Source: SIG607 sp036307305 (GTDB lineage Bacteria; Bacillota; Clostridia; Oscillospirales; Acutalibacteraceae). Taken from it: 64,000 bases of DNA. Location: positions 124,001 through 188,000 of the forward strand of contig JAXJXV010000010.1 in assembly GCA_036307305.1 (NCBI GenBank), written 5' to 3'. Below are positions 8,184 through 17,650 of the stretch, piece after piece (positions within the stretch are counted from its first letter, which is position 1; every line of letters starts with the position of its first letter). The notes beneath the pieces are model-generated. The model saw only the letters and a program-made list of their open reading frames with translations, made no database searches and was not told the DNA's origin. The position numbers and the translations under genes were made by a program.

Positions 8184-11015
8184 ATGGCTTTAGAAAAAAT
8201 CACAATTAGAGGCGCCAGAGCGCATAATCTGAAAAACGCTAATCTGGAAATACCAAGGGATAAGCTTATCGTGTTTACAGGACTTTCGGGTTCGGGTAAA
8301 TCTTCCCTTGCTTTTGATACTATTTATGCTGAGGGACAAAGACGTTACGTTGAGTCTCTGTCTTCCTATGCCCGTATGTTTTTAGGACAGATGGACAAGC
8401 CTGACGTGGATAGCATTGAGGGACTTTCTCCCGCTATTTCCATTGACCAGAAAACTACTTCTAAAAATCCACGTTCAACCGTTGGAACCGTAACCGAAAT
8501 TTACGATTATTTAAGACTTCTTTATGCAAGAACGGGTATACCTCACTGTCCTATTTGTAATAAGGAAATATCTCAGCAAACCACCGACCAGATTGTAAAA
8601 AAGGTTATGGCACTCCCTGAGGGAACTAAAATACAGGTGTTGGCTCCTGTTGTGAGAGGCAGAAAGGGCAGACATGAAAAAGAGCTTGAAGCGGCTAAGA
8701 AATCAGGCTTTGTAAGGGTGAGAATTGACGAAAATCTATATGATTTGTCCGAAGAAATAGAGCTTGATAAAAATATAAAGCACCACATTGAAGTGGTTGT
8801 TGACCGACTTGTTATAAAGGAAGAGGTAAAAAGCCGTCTTTCCGACAGTATTGACACTGCGGCAAAACTTGCCGACGGTATAATATACGTTGATGTTGTA
8901 GGCGGTGAGGAGCTTCACTTTTCGCAAAATTACGCCTGTGATGAGCATGGCGTCAGTCTTCCTGAGCTTACTCCCACGCTCTTTTCCTTTAACAATCCAA
9001 TGGGCGCTTGTCCTGCCTGTTCGGGTATAGGACGCTTTTTAAAGGTTAATCCGTCCCTTATTATTGAGGACGAAAATCTGTCACTAAACGAAGGCGTTTT
9101 CCGTTGCTCAGGCTGGAATATTAAGGGGGGACTTCAAAGGGGAAGTATTGCAAGAATGTATATGAACGGTCTTGCACGTCATTACGGCTTTACCCTTGAT
9201 ACTCCATATAAAGACCTGACTGAAGAACAGCGTAATGCTATTCTTTATGGAACAGGAGATAAAAAAATAGATTTCGATAAACTTGCCGAATGGGGCGGAG
9301 GGATATACCACAGTAATTTTGAGGGTATTGTAAATAATCTTGAAAGAAGATTCAGAGAAACCGAGTCTGACTATACGAAGCGTGAAATCGAAAGCTATAT
9401 GAGTGAGAGCGTTTGTCCCGTTTGCAAAGGCGCAAGACTTAAGCCTGAGGCTCTTGCAGTAACGGTGGGGGATAAAAATATTGATGAAATATGCAGTCTT
9501 TCGGTTGGTGAGCATTTAAGCTTCATTGATACGGTTTCCTATACAAAGCAAAACGAAAAAATTGCAAAACCTATTATCAAGGAAATAAAATCACGTCTGT
9601 CATTTTTAAACGGCGTGGGACTTGGTTATTTATCTCTTTCCCGTTCTTCAGGTACTCTTTCAGGCGGAGAAAGTCAGAGAATACGTCTTGCAACTCAGAT
9701 AGGCTCAGGTCTTACAGGTGTGCTGTATATTCTTGACGAGCCAAGTATAGGACTTCATCAGCGTGATAACGACAGACTTTTAGAGGCTCTTAAACGCCTT
9801 CGCGATTTGGGAAACACCCTTATTGTTGTTGAACACGATGAGGACACCATGCGACAGGCAGATTATATTGTTGATATAGGCCCCGGTGCGGGTGTTCACG
9901 GCGGCGAGATAATTTATGCGGGGGATATAGAAGGACTGCTTAAATGCGAAAATTCCGTTACTGCCGATTATCTTACAGGAAAGAAAACAGTTCCTGTTCC
10001 GAAAACGAGAAGAAAGGGCAACGGAGGATTCCTGATCATTAAGGGCGCAAAAGAAAACAACCTGAAAAATATCAATGTAAAGATACCTCTTGGCACCTTT
10101 ACCTGTGTTACGGGTGTTTCGGGTTCGGGAAAATCCTCTCTTGTAAATGATATAATATATAGCTATCTTTCCACAAAGCTTAACAAGGCAAGAAGTGTGT
10201 GGGGAGAATTCGACAGTATTGAGGGAACGGAGTATCTTGATAAGGTTATTGATATCGACCAGTCGCCCATAGGCAGAACACCAAGGTCAAATCCTGCTAC
10301 CTATACGGGTGTGTTTAACGATATCCGTGAGCTGTTTTCCACTACAAAGGACGCTAAAATGAAGGGCTTTGGCCCAGGCAGATTCTCCTTTAACGTGAGG
10401 GGCGGAAGATGCGAAGCCTGTGAGGGTGACGGAATAATCAAAATAGAAATGCAGTTTTTACCCGACGTATACGTTCCCTGTGAGGTATGCTCAGGCTCAA
10501 GATATAACGAGGAAACCCTTTCGGTACGCTATAAGGGTAAAAATATATACGACGTCCTTGAAATGACGGTAGAAGAGGCAGTTAAATTCTTTGAGCATAT
10601 ACCGAGAATTTATAATAAGCTTAAAACTCTTTACGAGGTTGGTCTTGGTTACGTGAAGCTTGGACAGTCGGCTACTACTCTGTCGGGCGGTGAGGCTCAG
10701 AGAGTTAAACTCGCCACCGAGCTTTCTAAGAGAAGCACGGGAAAAACCATATATATTCTTGATGAGCCCACTACGGGACTTCACACTGCCGACGTTCACC
10801 GACTTATCGAGGTTCTTGGCCGTCTTGTTGAGGCAGGGAACACGGTGCTTGTTATTGAGCATAATCTTGACGTTATCAAAATTGCCGATTATATTATTGA
10901 CTTAGGCCCCGAAGGTGGCGACGGAGGCGGTAAGGTTATTGCCTGCGGCACACCGGAAAAGGTGGCAAAGTGTAAGAACTCTTTTACAGGGCAGTATTTA
11001 AGTAAAATACTTTAA
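8184..11015 (+). CDS. uvrA: Excinuclease ABC subunit A (UvrA)
   Basis: 943 residues, full length. UvrA is the damage-sensing ATPase dimer of nucleotide excision repair. It has two ABC modules: Walker A GLSGSGKSS near the N-terminus and GVSGSGKSS in the second half, and signatures LSGGESQR and LSGGEAQR each followed by a YILDEP Walker B. Zinc-binding CxxC pairs are visible (CPIC/CPAC, CPVC and the CEAC...CEVC set). An RBS-like aaagaggg precedes the ATG. No clear terminator follows. Confidence 0.98.
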   Translation: MALEKITIRGARAHNLKNANLEIPRDKLIVFTGLSGSGKSSLAFDTIYAEGQRRYVESLSSYARMFLGQMDKPDVDSIEGLSPAISIDQKTTSKNPRSTVGTVTEIYDYLRLLYARTGIPHCPICNKEISQQTTDQIVKKVMALPEGTKIQVLAPVVRGRKGRHEKELEAAKKSGFVRVRIDENLYDLSEEIELDKNIKHHIEVVVDRLVIKEEVKSRLSDSIDTAAKLADGIIYVDVVGGEELHFSQNYACDEHGVSLPELTPTLFSFNNPMGACPACSGIGRFLKVNPSLIIEDENLSLNEGVFRCSGWNIKGGLQRGSIARMYMNGLARHYGFTLDTPYKDLTEEQRNAILYGTGDKKIDFDKLAEWGGGIYHSNFEGIVNNLERRFRETESDYTKREIESYMSESVCPVCKGARLKPEALAVTVGDKNIDEICSLSVGEHLSFIDTVSYTKQNEKIAKPIIKEIKSRLSFLNGVGLGYLSLSRSSGTLSGGESQRIRLATQIGSGLTGVLYILDEPSIGLHQRDNDRLLEALKRLRDLGNTLIVVEHDEDTMRQADYIVDIGPGAGVHGGEIIYAGDIEGLLKCENSVTADYLTGKKTVPVPKTRRKGNGGFLIIKGAKENNLKNINVKIPLGTFTCVTGVSGSGKSSLVNDIIYSYLSTKLNKARSVWGEFDSIEGTEYLDKVIDIDQSPIGRTPRSNPATYTGVFNDIRELFSTTKDAKMKGFGPGRFSFNVRGGRCEACEGDGIIKIEMQFLPDVYVPCEVCSGSRYNEETLSVRYKGKNIYDVLEMTVEEAVKFFEHIPRIYNKLKTLYEVGLGYVKLGQSATTLSGGEAQRVKLATELSKRSTGKTIYILDEPTTGLHTADVHRLIEVLGRLVEAGNTVLVIEHNLDVIKIADYIIDLGPEGGDGGGKVIACGTPEKVAKCKNSFTGQYLSKIL

Positions 11016-11072
11016 TAAATTGTTCACCAAAATATTGTTGTATGTAGTAAAATAAAAGAAAGAGGTGAGGCT

Positions 11073-11918
11073 GTGTTTGGTTATATAAGGGCATCAAAGC
11101 CGGAGCTTAAGGTTAAAGAGTATGAGATGTATAAGGTTGTTTATTGTTCTCTTTGTAAAAAACTGGGCAAGGAATACGGTTTTATAACACGTTTTGCGCT
11201 AAGCTATGATTTTACCTTTACAGCCTTGCTTGAGCTTTCCTTTAAAGACGGATTTGACGGAGTGTGTAAAAAACATTGCGTTTTTAATCCCCTTAAAAAA
11301 TGCACCTACTGTAAAAACGATGAAGCGTTTTCCTTGTCAGCGGCGGCTCTTGTGATTTTCAGCTATCAAAAGCTGTGTGATGATATAACCGACGAAAAGG
11401 GCTTGAAAAGACTCACTGCGCGACTTTTGAAAATGCTTTTCGGTAGCGCTTACAGAAAGGCGGATAAAAATTTCCCTCATATCAGCTTCATTGCAAAAAG
11501 GTATTTAGAAGAACAACGAAATGCGGAGGAAAACGAAAACGCTACCCTTGACAGTGCGGCAGAGCCCAGCAGTAAAATGATGTCGCAGCTTCTTCCCTTA
11601 TGCAGTGATGATGAGGACAACAAAAAAGTTCTTTTCTATCTCGGCAGACTGATTGGAAGATATATTTATCTTCTTGATGCTATAGCCGACAGAAGCGAGG
11701 ATATAAAAAAAGGAAGATATAATCCTCTTGCACTTTTAAGTGAGGAAGAAGCAAAGGAAAAAATCAAAACTCAACTGTATATAGTGATAAATGAGGCAGA
11801 AAAATCCTTTGAGCTATTGACAATTAAAAGATTTAGAGATATCCTTGGAAATATAATTTATGTCGGTCTTGAGGATATGATGAACGCAGAATTTACCCGA
11901 TTGGAGAAAAGAAAATGA
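11073..11918 (+). CDS. DUF5685 family protein with cysteine pairs and two Asp-rich motifs
   Basis: 281 residues starting at a GTG behind agaggtgag. The N-terminus (FGYIRASKPEL...YCSLCKKLG) is typical of DUF5685, a family without assigned function. Six cysteines at 25, 28, 65, 69, 77 and 80 form CxxC/CxxxC/CxxC groups that could bind metal. The rest is predicted helical. It contains DDITDE at 103-108 and, about 100 residues later, DAIADRSEDIKKGRYNP (202-218). The order, spacing and the ED...GR..P pattern recall the two Asp-rich motifs of squalene/phytoene synthases; that likeness is my inference. Its stop overlaps the J-domain gene by 4 bases, so the two are translationally coupled. Confidence 0.75.
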   Translation: MFGYIRASKPELKVKEYEMYKVVYCSLCKKLGKEYGFITRFALSYDFTFTALLELSFKDGFDGVCKKHCVFNPLKKCTYCKNDEAFSLSAAALVIFSYQKLCDDITDEKGLKRLTARLLKMLFGSAYRKADKNFPHISFIAKRYLEEQRNAEENENATLDSAAEPSSKMMSQLLPLCSDDEDNKKVLFYLGRLIGRYIYLLDAIADRSEDIKKGRYNPLALLSEEEAKEKIKTQLYIVINEAEKSFELLTIKRFRDILGNIIYVGLEDMMNAEFTRLEKRK

Positions 11919-12526
11919 ATGACCCTTATGTGATTTTAGGAGTAAACAGAAACGCTTCTGACGATGATATTAAAAAGGCGTACAGAGAACTCGCCCGTAA
12001 ATATCATCCCGACCATTATGCAGATAACCCTTTGTCTGAACTTGCGGCTGAGAAAATGAAGGAAATCAACGAGGCTTACGACGCTATTATGAACGAACGC
12101 AGAGGTGCAGGAAACAAAACAGGTTCCGCTTCAGGCGGTTATACAGGCTCAACTCAGTTTAAAGACATACGAGAAATGATAAATGCAGGTCAGCTTGATA
12201 AAGCTCAGGTTGTGCTTGACGGAACTCCTATAGGTAACAGAAATGCCGAGTGGTATTTTTTAAGCGGTATGGTACAGTACAGACGCGGATATTTTGATAA
12301 CGCGTATTCAAGCTTTGCAAACGCCTGTCGTCTTGACCCGTCAAACCCTGAATATGCTGAGGCTTTCCGCAGAATACAACATCAGGGCAGAGGTAATTTT
12401 TCAGGACCCTACAGGTCATCAAGAAATATGGGTTCTAATATGGACGCCTGTGATTGCTGTCAGACCCTTATTTGCGCCGACTGTTGTTGCGAGTGTATGG
12501 GCGGCGACCTTATAAGGTGCTGCTGA
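11915..12526 (+). CDS. J-domain protein with TPR-like region and cysteine-rich C-terminal tail
   Basis: 203 residues. Residues 1-65 form a J domain with HPD at 31-33, which stimulates an Hsp70 (DnaK). Residues about 85-150 look like a short TPR pair (DKAQVVLDG, AEWYFLSGMVQYRRGYFDNAYSSF). The last 27 residues hold ten cysteines in clusters (CDCC, CADCCCEC, CC), suggesting a metal-binding or membrane-associated tail. It is not classical DnaJ: the G/F-rich region and the CxxCxGxG zinc domain are absent. It overlaps the DUF5685 gene by 4 bases and is followed 1 base later by a membrane protein. Confidence 0.85.
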   Translation: MNDPYVILGVNRNASDDDIKKAYRELARKYHPDHYADNPLSELAAEKMKEINEAYDAIMNERRGAGNKTGSASGGYTGSTQFKDIREMINAGQLDKAQVVLDGTPIGNRNAEWYFLSGMVQYRRGYFDNAYSSFANACRLDPSNPEYAEAFRRIQHQGRGNFSGPYRSSRNMGSNMDACDCCQTLICADCCCECMGGDLIRCC

Positions 12527-12527
12527 G

Positions 12528-13061
12528 ATGAAGAAAAAAACGTCCTTTATAACCTTTTGCGCGGTAGTTACGGCTTTAATATCAGCCTTTATGGTGGCTT
12601 CTTATTTCCCTTATTTTACTTATGCTATCCCTGCGGTTGCTTCCGCGTTTATAATACTTCCGCTGTGTGAGCTTAATAAGAAATACGCGCTGCTCACATA
12701 TATTGCTTCAGCGGTTATTGTGCTGTTTGCGGCAGAAATGGAAGCAAAGCTTATGTTCGTTTGCTTTTTCGGGTATTATCCTATACTCAAAGCAATTTAC
12801 GAAAAAACAAAAAGCAGAGTGCTTGAATATATTTTAAAGTTTCTTACATTTAACGGCGCTATTATCCTTATTTATGGAGTGATTTCAAAAATTATGGGTA
12901 TAAGCCTTGAGGGAATCGGGGATTTCGGCAAATATTCAGTGCTGATACTTTGGGTTATGGGAAATATTGCTTTTATTCTTTACGATATATGTCTTACCCG
13001 CCTGTGCGGATTTTATATTTACAGATTTCACGAAAAAATAAAAAAGATAATGAGATTTTGA
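12528..13061 (+). CDS. Conserved-looking integral membrane protein of unknown function
   Basis: 177 residues with about five or six hydrophobic segments (starting near residues 8, 30, 55, 75, 105 and 135) and a basic C-terminal tail. I do not recognise a named family. The general look (short, all helical) resembles small substrate-binding or scaffold membrane proteins. It is the third gene of the DUF5685/J-protein cluster and is followed 1 base later by the flavoprotein gene. Confidence 0.7.
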   Translation: MKKKTSFITFCAVVTALISAFMVASYFPYFTYAIPAVASAFIILPLCELNKKYALLTYIASAVIVLFAAEMEAKLMFVCFFGYYPILKAIYEKTKSRVLEYILKFLTFNGAIILIYGVISKIMGISLEGIGDFGKYSVLILWVMGNIAFILYDICLTRLCGFYIYRFHEKIKKIMRF

Positions 13062-13062
13062 T

Positions 13063-14301
13063 ATGAGTTTAAATGTAGTGGTTATCGGCGGCGGCGCGGC
13101 AGGTCTTATGGCGGCGGCATCGGCGGCAGGTATGGGACATAAGGTTACCGTACTAGAAAAAAATGAAAGAACTGCCCGAAAAATTCTGGTTACGGGAAAG
13201 GGCAGATGTAACGTAACCAATAACTGTTCTAAGGATACGCTTATTGCAAACGTGGCTAAAAACGGAAAGTTTCTGTACTCTGCATTCAGTGCCTTTGATT
13301 CTACGGATACCATAAATTACATAGAGAGTCTTGGTGTGCCGCTTAAAACAGAACGGGGGAACAGAGTTTTTCCCGTTTCAGACAAGGCGATGGATATTGC
13401 AGACGCTCTTTTAAAGGGCGCAAAAAAACAGGGCGTAACCATAAAGAAAGCTACCGTGTCTGAAATAATAGAAGAAAATTCACAGGTAACAGGGGTGCTT
13501 CTTGACGATAAAACGGTGATTGAGGCTGACAGAGTTATTCTTGCTACGGGCGGAGCGTCCTATAAAGGCACAGGCTCGACGGGAGACGGATACGTAATGG
13601 CTCAAAAGCTTGGGCATACCGTTTCACCAATACGACCAAGTCTTATTCCCCTTTGCATCAAAGAGGGCTTTTGCGCAAAAATGATGGGACTTTCTCTTAA
13701 AAACGTGGCGCTTCAGGTTTTCGAAGAGGGAAAAAACAAGCCGATATATGCAGAACAGGGAGAAATGCTGTTTACGCATTTTGGTATAAGCGGTCCTATC
13801 GTACTGAGCGCCTCGGCGCATATGCGGTATATGGATAAAAAACAATATTACTGTATTCTTGATATGAAACCTGCTCTGACAATAGAACAGCTTGACAAAA
13901 GACTGCAAAGGGATTTTCTTGCTAATTCAAACAAGAATTTCAGAAACGCTCTTGACGAGCTTCTACCGCAGAAAATGATACCAATAATGGTGGAAATGTC
14001 CTCTATTGACGCTCAGACTAAGGTTAATCAGATAAGCAGAGAGCAAAGGCTTGAGTTTTGCACGTTGATTAAAAACCTTAAAATGACGGTGACGGGAACA
14101 CGCCCTATTGATGAAGCAATTATCACAAGCGGCGGTATCAGTATAAAGGAAATCAATTCTGCAACAATGGAGTCAAAACTGATTAAAGGACTTTATTTTG
14201 CAGGTGAAATTATAGATGTTGACGCCTACACAGGCGGATTTAATTTGCAGATAGCCTTTTCAACAGGCTTTCTTGCAGGAAAAAGTATAGAGGAGAATTA
14301 A
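13063..14301 (+). CDS. HI0933/YhiN-type FAD-dependent oxidoreductase
   Basis: 412 residues. The N-terminal Rossmann motif VIGGGAAGLMAA binds FAD, followed by EKNERTARKILVTGKGRCN, which is diagnostic for the HI0933/YhiN flavoprotein family. A C-terminal motif GLYFAGEIIDVDAYTGGFN is the second FAD contact. The family's reaction is unsettled; annotations such as aminoacetone oxidase exist. Its position just upstream of cmk is common in Clostridia, to my knowledge. Confidence 0.88.
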   Translation: MSLNVVVIGGGAAGLMAAASAAGMGHKVTVLEKNERTARKILVTGKGRCNVTNNCSKDTLIANVAKNGKFLYSAFSAFDSTDTINYIESLGVPLKTERGNRVFPVSDKAMDIADALLKGAKKQGVTIKKATVSEIIEENSQVTGVLLDDKTVIEADRVILATGGASYKGTGSTGDGYVMAQKLGHTVSPIRPSLIPLCIKEGFCAKMMGLSLKNVALQVFEEGKNKPIYAEQGEMLFTHFGISGPIVLSASAHMRYMDKKQYYCILDMKPALTIEQLDKRLQRDFLANSNKNFRNALDELLPQKMIPIMVEMSSIDAQTKVNQISREQRLEFCTLIKNLKMTVTGTRPIDEAIITSGGISIKEINSATMESKLIKGLYFAGEIIDVDAYTGGFNLQIAFSTGFLAGKSIEEN

Positions 14302-14302
14302 A

Positions 14303-14974
14303 ATGGAAAAAACTATCGCTATTGCTATTGACGGACCTGCGGGGGCAGGAAAAAGCTCTCTTGCTAAGGCTGTTGCAAAAAAGCTCGATTTCATTTATGT
14401 TGACACAGGCGCTCTTTATCGCTGTATCGGTCTTGCTTTTATGAGAAACGGTATTGATACAAAGCTTGAATGTAACGTTGAAGAACAGCTTAGTAAGATT
14501 AATATTGATATTAAGTTTATAGACGGTGTACAGCACGTATTTTTAAACGGCGAGGACGTTAGTGAGGAAATCAGAACGCCACAGGCTTCTATGATGGCTT
14601 CAAGCGTTTCTGCCGTTCCTGAGGTCAGAGCGTTTCTTCTTGATATGCAGAGAGTCTTTGCAGAAAAATATAACGTTATTATGGACGGCAGAGATATCGG
14701 CACAGTGGTGCTTCCAAATGCACGGGTTAAGATTTTCCTTACTGCAAGTGATGAGGAAAGAGCAACGCGTCGCTTTAAAGAGCTTAAGGAAAAGGGCAGT
14801 GAGGTTACCTTTGAGGAGGTGCTTAGCGATATGAGACAGCGCGACTATAATGATTCTCACAGAGCTATTGCGCCCTTAAAACCTGCAAGTGACAGCGTTA
14901 TTGCCGATACAACGGGCAAAACTATTGAAGAATCTATTGAACTGATTATCAGCATAATTAAGGAGAAGGTATAA
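14303..14974 (+). CDS. cmk: Cytidylate kinase
   Basis: 223 residues, normal length. It phosphorylates CMP/dCMP with ATP. The P-loop GPAGAGKSS lies near residue 11, and YVDTGALYR and MDGRDIGTVV are family signatures for nucleotide binding. Preceded by aggagaat. The stop overlaps the ATG of plsC by 1 base, indicating one transcript. Confidence 0.96.
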   Translation: MEKTIAIAIDGPAGAGKSSLAKAVAKKLDFIYVDTGALYRCIGLAFMRNGIDTKLECNVEEQLSKINIDIKFIDGVQHVFLNGEDVSEEIRTPQASMMASSVSAVPEVRAFLLDMQRVFAEKYNVIMDGRDIGTVVLPNARVKIFLTASDEERATRRFKELKEKGSEVTFEEVLSDMRQRDYNDSHRAIAPLKPASDSVIADTTGKTIEESIELIISIIKEKV

Positions 14975-15591
14975 TGAGTCCTTTTTACAGAGTCGTAAAA
15001 GCCGTTATAACCCCTTTTGTGTATTTTTATTTCCGTCTTAAAAAATACGGGATACATAATATTCCTAAGGAAGACGCCTGTATTATCTGCTGTAATCACA
15101 CCTCTATAAGCGATGTATTGTTTCTTGCTGCGCTTTGTCCAAGACAGATACATTTTATGGCAAAGGACGAGCTGTTTAAAAACAAAATACTTGGCTTTTT
15201 TCTGTATAAGCTTGGCGCTTTTCCTGTAAACCGAAGAACAGGTGATAAAAACGCAATAAATCGCGCTGAAGAAATACTCAGAGAAGGGAAAATCCTTGGA
15301 ATTTTCCCTGAGGGTACCCGTCATACCGACGGCGCTCCCCATAAAGCCAAGCCCGGTGTGTCGCTTATTGCTATGTCTACAAAGGCGCCTATTCTTCCTT
15401 GCGCTGTATACAGAGAAAATGCAAGGGTGCATCTTTTTCAGAAAGCCTCCTTTCGTTTCTCAAATCCTATTTCTTATGAAGAATATGCAGGTGAGCTGAC
15501 GGGAAAGACGGCAATCCGTCAGATAACAAAGCTTATTACCGAAAAAATTACACAGCTTTGGGAGATGAAGCATAATGATAACCCTTGCTAA
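14974..15591 (+). CDS. plsC: 1-acyl-glycerol-3-phosphate acyltransferase (PlsC family)
   Basis: 205 residues. It contains the acyltransferase HX4D motif (NHTSISD, His42 and Asp47) and the substrate-binding FPEGTR motif. A hydrophobic N-terminal stretch suits peripheral membrane attachment. It acylates lysophosphatidate in phospholipid synthesis. The 3' end overlaps the next gene by 17 bases. Confidence 0.92.
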   Translation: MSPFYRVVKAVITPFVYFYFRLKKYGIHNIPKEDACIICCNHTSISDVLFLAALCPRQIHFMAKDELFKNKILGFFLYKLGAFPVNRRTGDKNAINRAEEILREGKILGIFPEGTRHTDGAPHKAKPGVSLIAMSTKAPILPCAVYRENARVHLFQKASFRFSNPISYEEYAGELTGKTAIRQITKLITEKITQLWEMKHNDNPC

Positions 15592-17605
15592 AACTGCTGG
15601 CTTTTGCTTTGGCGTAAACAGAGCTGTAAGCATTGTAGAGGAACTTGCAAATGAAGGCAAAAAGGTATGTACCTTAGGACCTATTATCCATAACGAACAG
15701 CTTGTCGGTGAACTCAAAGAAAAGGGCGTTCGGGTTATAGAAAGCCCTGAAGAAGCACACGCTGATGAAACTCTCGTTATCCGTTCACACGGGGTACCTG
15801 CTGAAATTTTCAGCCGTGCCGAAAAAACGGGTGCAAAGATTGTGGATGCAACCTGTCCCTTTGTGGCTAAAATTCATTCTATAGTAAAAGAACACTCAAG
15901 TGAAAATTCCGTCATTCTTATAGCAGGGGATAAAAAACACCACGAGGTAATAGGGATTTGCGGAAATGCAAAAAACAACACCCCGACTTACGTGTTCTCA
16001 AATGAACAAGAGCTAAAAGAACTTATGGAAAATCACCTTGAATTTGCCGAAAAACAGGTAGTTGCGGTGTCTCAGACTACTTTTAATGCAGAAATTTGGG
16101 GCGAATGTCAAAAAATTTTAAAAAAAGGCTATACAAACGCGTTGGTTTTTGATACAATATGTAATGCGACTGCGATGCGTCAGCAAGAAGCAGATGAACT
16201 TTCAAGGGTCAGCGACTGTATGATAGTCATTGGCGGACAGCATAGCTCTAATACAGCTAAGCTATTTGATGTTTGTCGGGCTAATTGCAGACACACATAT
16301 TTCATTTCAACCGTTAAGGATTTAAGGAATGAAATGTATATGGATAAGAAAAGCATTTCGGTTGTCGCCGGAGCATCTACGCCGGCGCATATCATTAAGG
16401 AGGTTATTAAAACCATGTCGGAAAATTTACAATCGGTTGAACAGGTAGAAGAGGCTGTTCAGAAAAGCTTTGAGGAAATGACAGATGAAGAGGCATTTGA
16501 AGCATCCCTCAGCGCATTAACAGGTGACCAGAAGGTTATCGGTACAGTTCTTGCTGTTAGTGAGAGCGAGATTCAGGTGGACATCGGAAGAGGTCTTGCC
16601 GGTTATATTTCTAAGGAGGAATATTCTTCTGACCCTAACGCTGATATCTTAAAGGAAGTTAGCGTTGGCGATACAATGAATCTCATCATTATGCGTACAA
16701 ATGATCAGGAAGGAACAGTAATGCTCTCCAAGCGTCGTTTCGATGCTATAGCCGGTTGGGATAATATTGTTGCTGCTAAGGAAAGCGGCGAGATACTTAC
16801 CGGTATCGTTAAGGACATTATTAAGGGCGGTGTTACCGTATACAGTAACGGTATCCGCGTTTTCATTCCCGCATCACAGGCTACACTTTCCAAGAGCGAA
16901 TCTATTGAAGAACTCAAAGGACAGGAGGTTCGCTTCCGTATAATTGAAATCGGACGCGGCAGAAGAGCAGTAGGCTCTATCCGCAGTATACTTAAGGAAG
17001 AGAAAAAGGCCGCTGCCCAGAAGGTATGGGAAACCATTACCGTTGGCGACCGCTTTACAGGTACTGTTAAATCTCTTACCAGCTATGGCGCATTCGTTGA
17101 CATTGGCGGCGTTGACGGAATGGTTCACATTTCCGAGCTTTCCTGGCAGAGAATCAAGAATCCCAGCGAGGTTGTTCTTGTTGGCGATACCGTTGAGGTT
17201 TACGTAAAGGCTATCGACACTGAAAAGAAAAAGATTTCTCTCGGCTATAAGAAGCCTGAGGAAAATCCGTGGGTTATCTTCGAGAAGAACTTTGACGTTG
17301 ACGATACCATTAAGGCAACTGTTGTAAGTATGACTACTTACGGCGCATTTGCCCGTATTATCCCAGGTATTGACGGTCTTATTCACATCTCTCAGATTGC
17401 TAATAAGCACGTTAATAAGCCACAGGATGAGCTTACAATCGGTCAGGAAGTAGAAGCAAAGATTATTGCTGTTGACTACGAGAAGAAACGCGTTAGCCTT
17501 TCTATCCGCGCACTTCTTCCTGAGGAGGAAGCTGTAGAGGAAGCAACTGAGGAAGTAGTTGAAGCTCCCGCAGAGGAAACCCCTGCAGAAGAAACTGCTG
17601 AATAA
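15575..17605 (+). CDS. ispH: Fused HMB-PP reductase (IspH) and ribosomal S1-type RNA-binding protein
   Basis: 676 residues. Residues 1-285 are IspH, the [4Fe-4S] enzyme of the final MEP-pathway step: cluster cysteines Cys11 (GFCFGV), Cys94 (DATCPFV) and Cys196 (TICNATAMRQ) are all present. After an acidic linker come four S1 domains (roughly 319-385, 405-470, 490-560, 575-645; the third and fourth carry GAFVDI...MVHISE and GAFARI...LIHISQ). The acidic Ala/Glu-rich tail is disordered. This IspH-S1 fusion is known in Clostridia. It overlaps plsC, so isoprenoid, lipid and translation genes share a transcript. The start is fixed by IspH similarity from residue 1. Confidence 0.96.
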   Translation: MITLAKTAGFCFGVNRAVSIVEELANEGKKVCTLGPIIHNEQLVGELKEKGVRVIESPEEAHADETLVIRSHGVPAEIFSRAEKTGAKIVDATCPFVAKIHSIVKEHSSENSVILIAGDKKHHEVIGICGNAKNNTPTYVFSNEQELKELMENHLEFAEKQVVAVSQTTFNAEIWGECQKILKKGYTNALVFDTICNATAMRQQEADELSRVSDCMIVIGGQHSSNTAKLFDVCRANCRHTYFISTVKDLRNEMYMDKKSISVVAGASTPAHIIKEVIKTMSENLQSVEQVEEAVQKSFEEMTDEEAFEASLSALTGDQKVIGTVLAVSESEIQVDIGRGLAGYISKEEYSSDPNADILKEVSVGDTMNLIIMRTNDQEGTVMLSKRRFDAIAGWDNIVAAKESGEILTGIVKDIIKGGVTVYSNGIRVFIPASQATLSKSESIEELKGQEVRFRIIEIGRGRRAVGSIRSILKEEKKAAAQKVWETITVGDRFTGTVKSLTSYGAFVDIGGVDGMVHISELSWQRIKNPSEVVLVGDTVEVYVKAIDTEKKKISLGYKKPEENPWVIFEKNFDVDDTIKATVVSMTTYGAFARIIPGIDGLIHISQIANKHVNKPQDELTIGQEVEAKIIAVDYEKKRVSLSIRALLPEEEAVEEATEEVVEAPAEETPAEETAE

Positions 17606-17620
17606 TTAAAGCTGTTAAAA

Positions 17621-17650
17621 AGCCGAACGGATTTCCCGTTCGGCTTTTTG
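17621..17650. terminator. Bidirectional terminator between ispH-S1 and the yhaN-like gene
   Basis: A 9-bp stem (GCCGAACGG / CCGTTCGGC, 17622-17644) is flanked by an A run on the left and a T run on the right, so it serves both convergent genes. Confidence 0.9.

Noticed and set aside
14857..15432. Antisense frame of 191 codons across cmk and plsC
   Set aside because: It crosses two well-supported overlapping genes and lacks a start signal.
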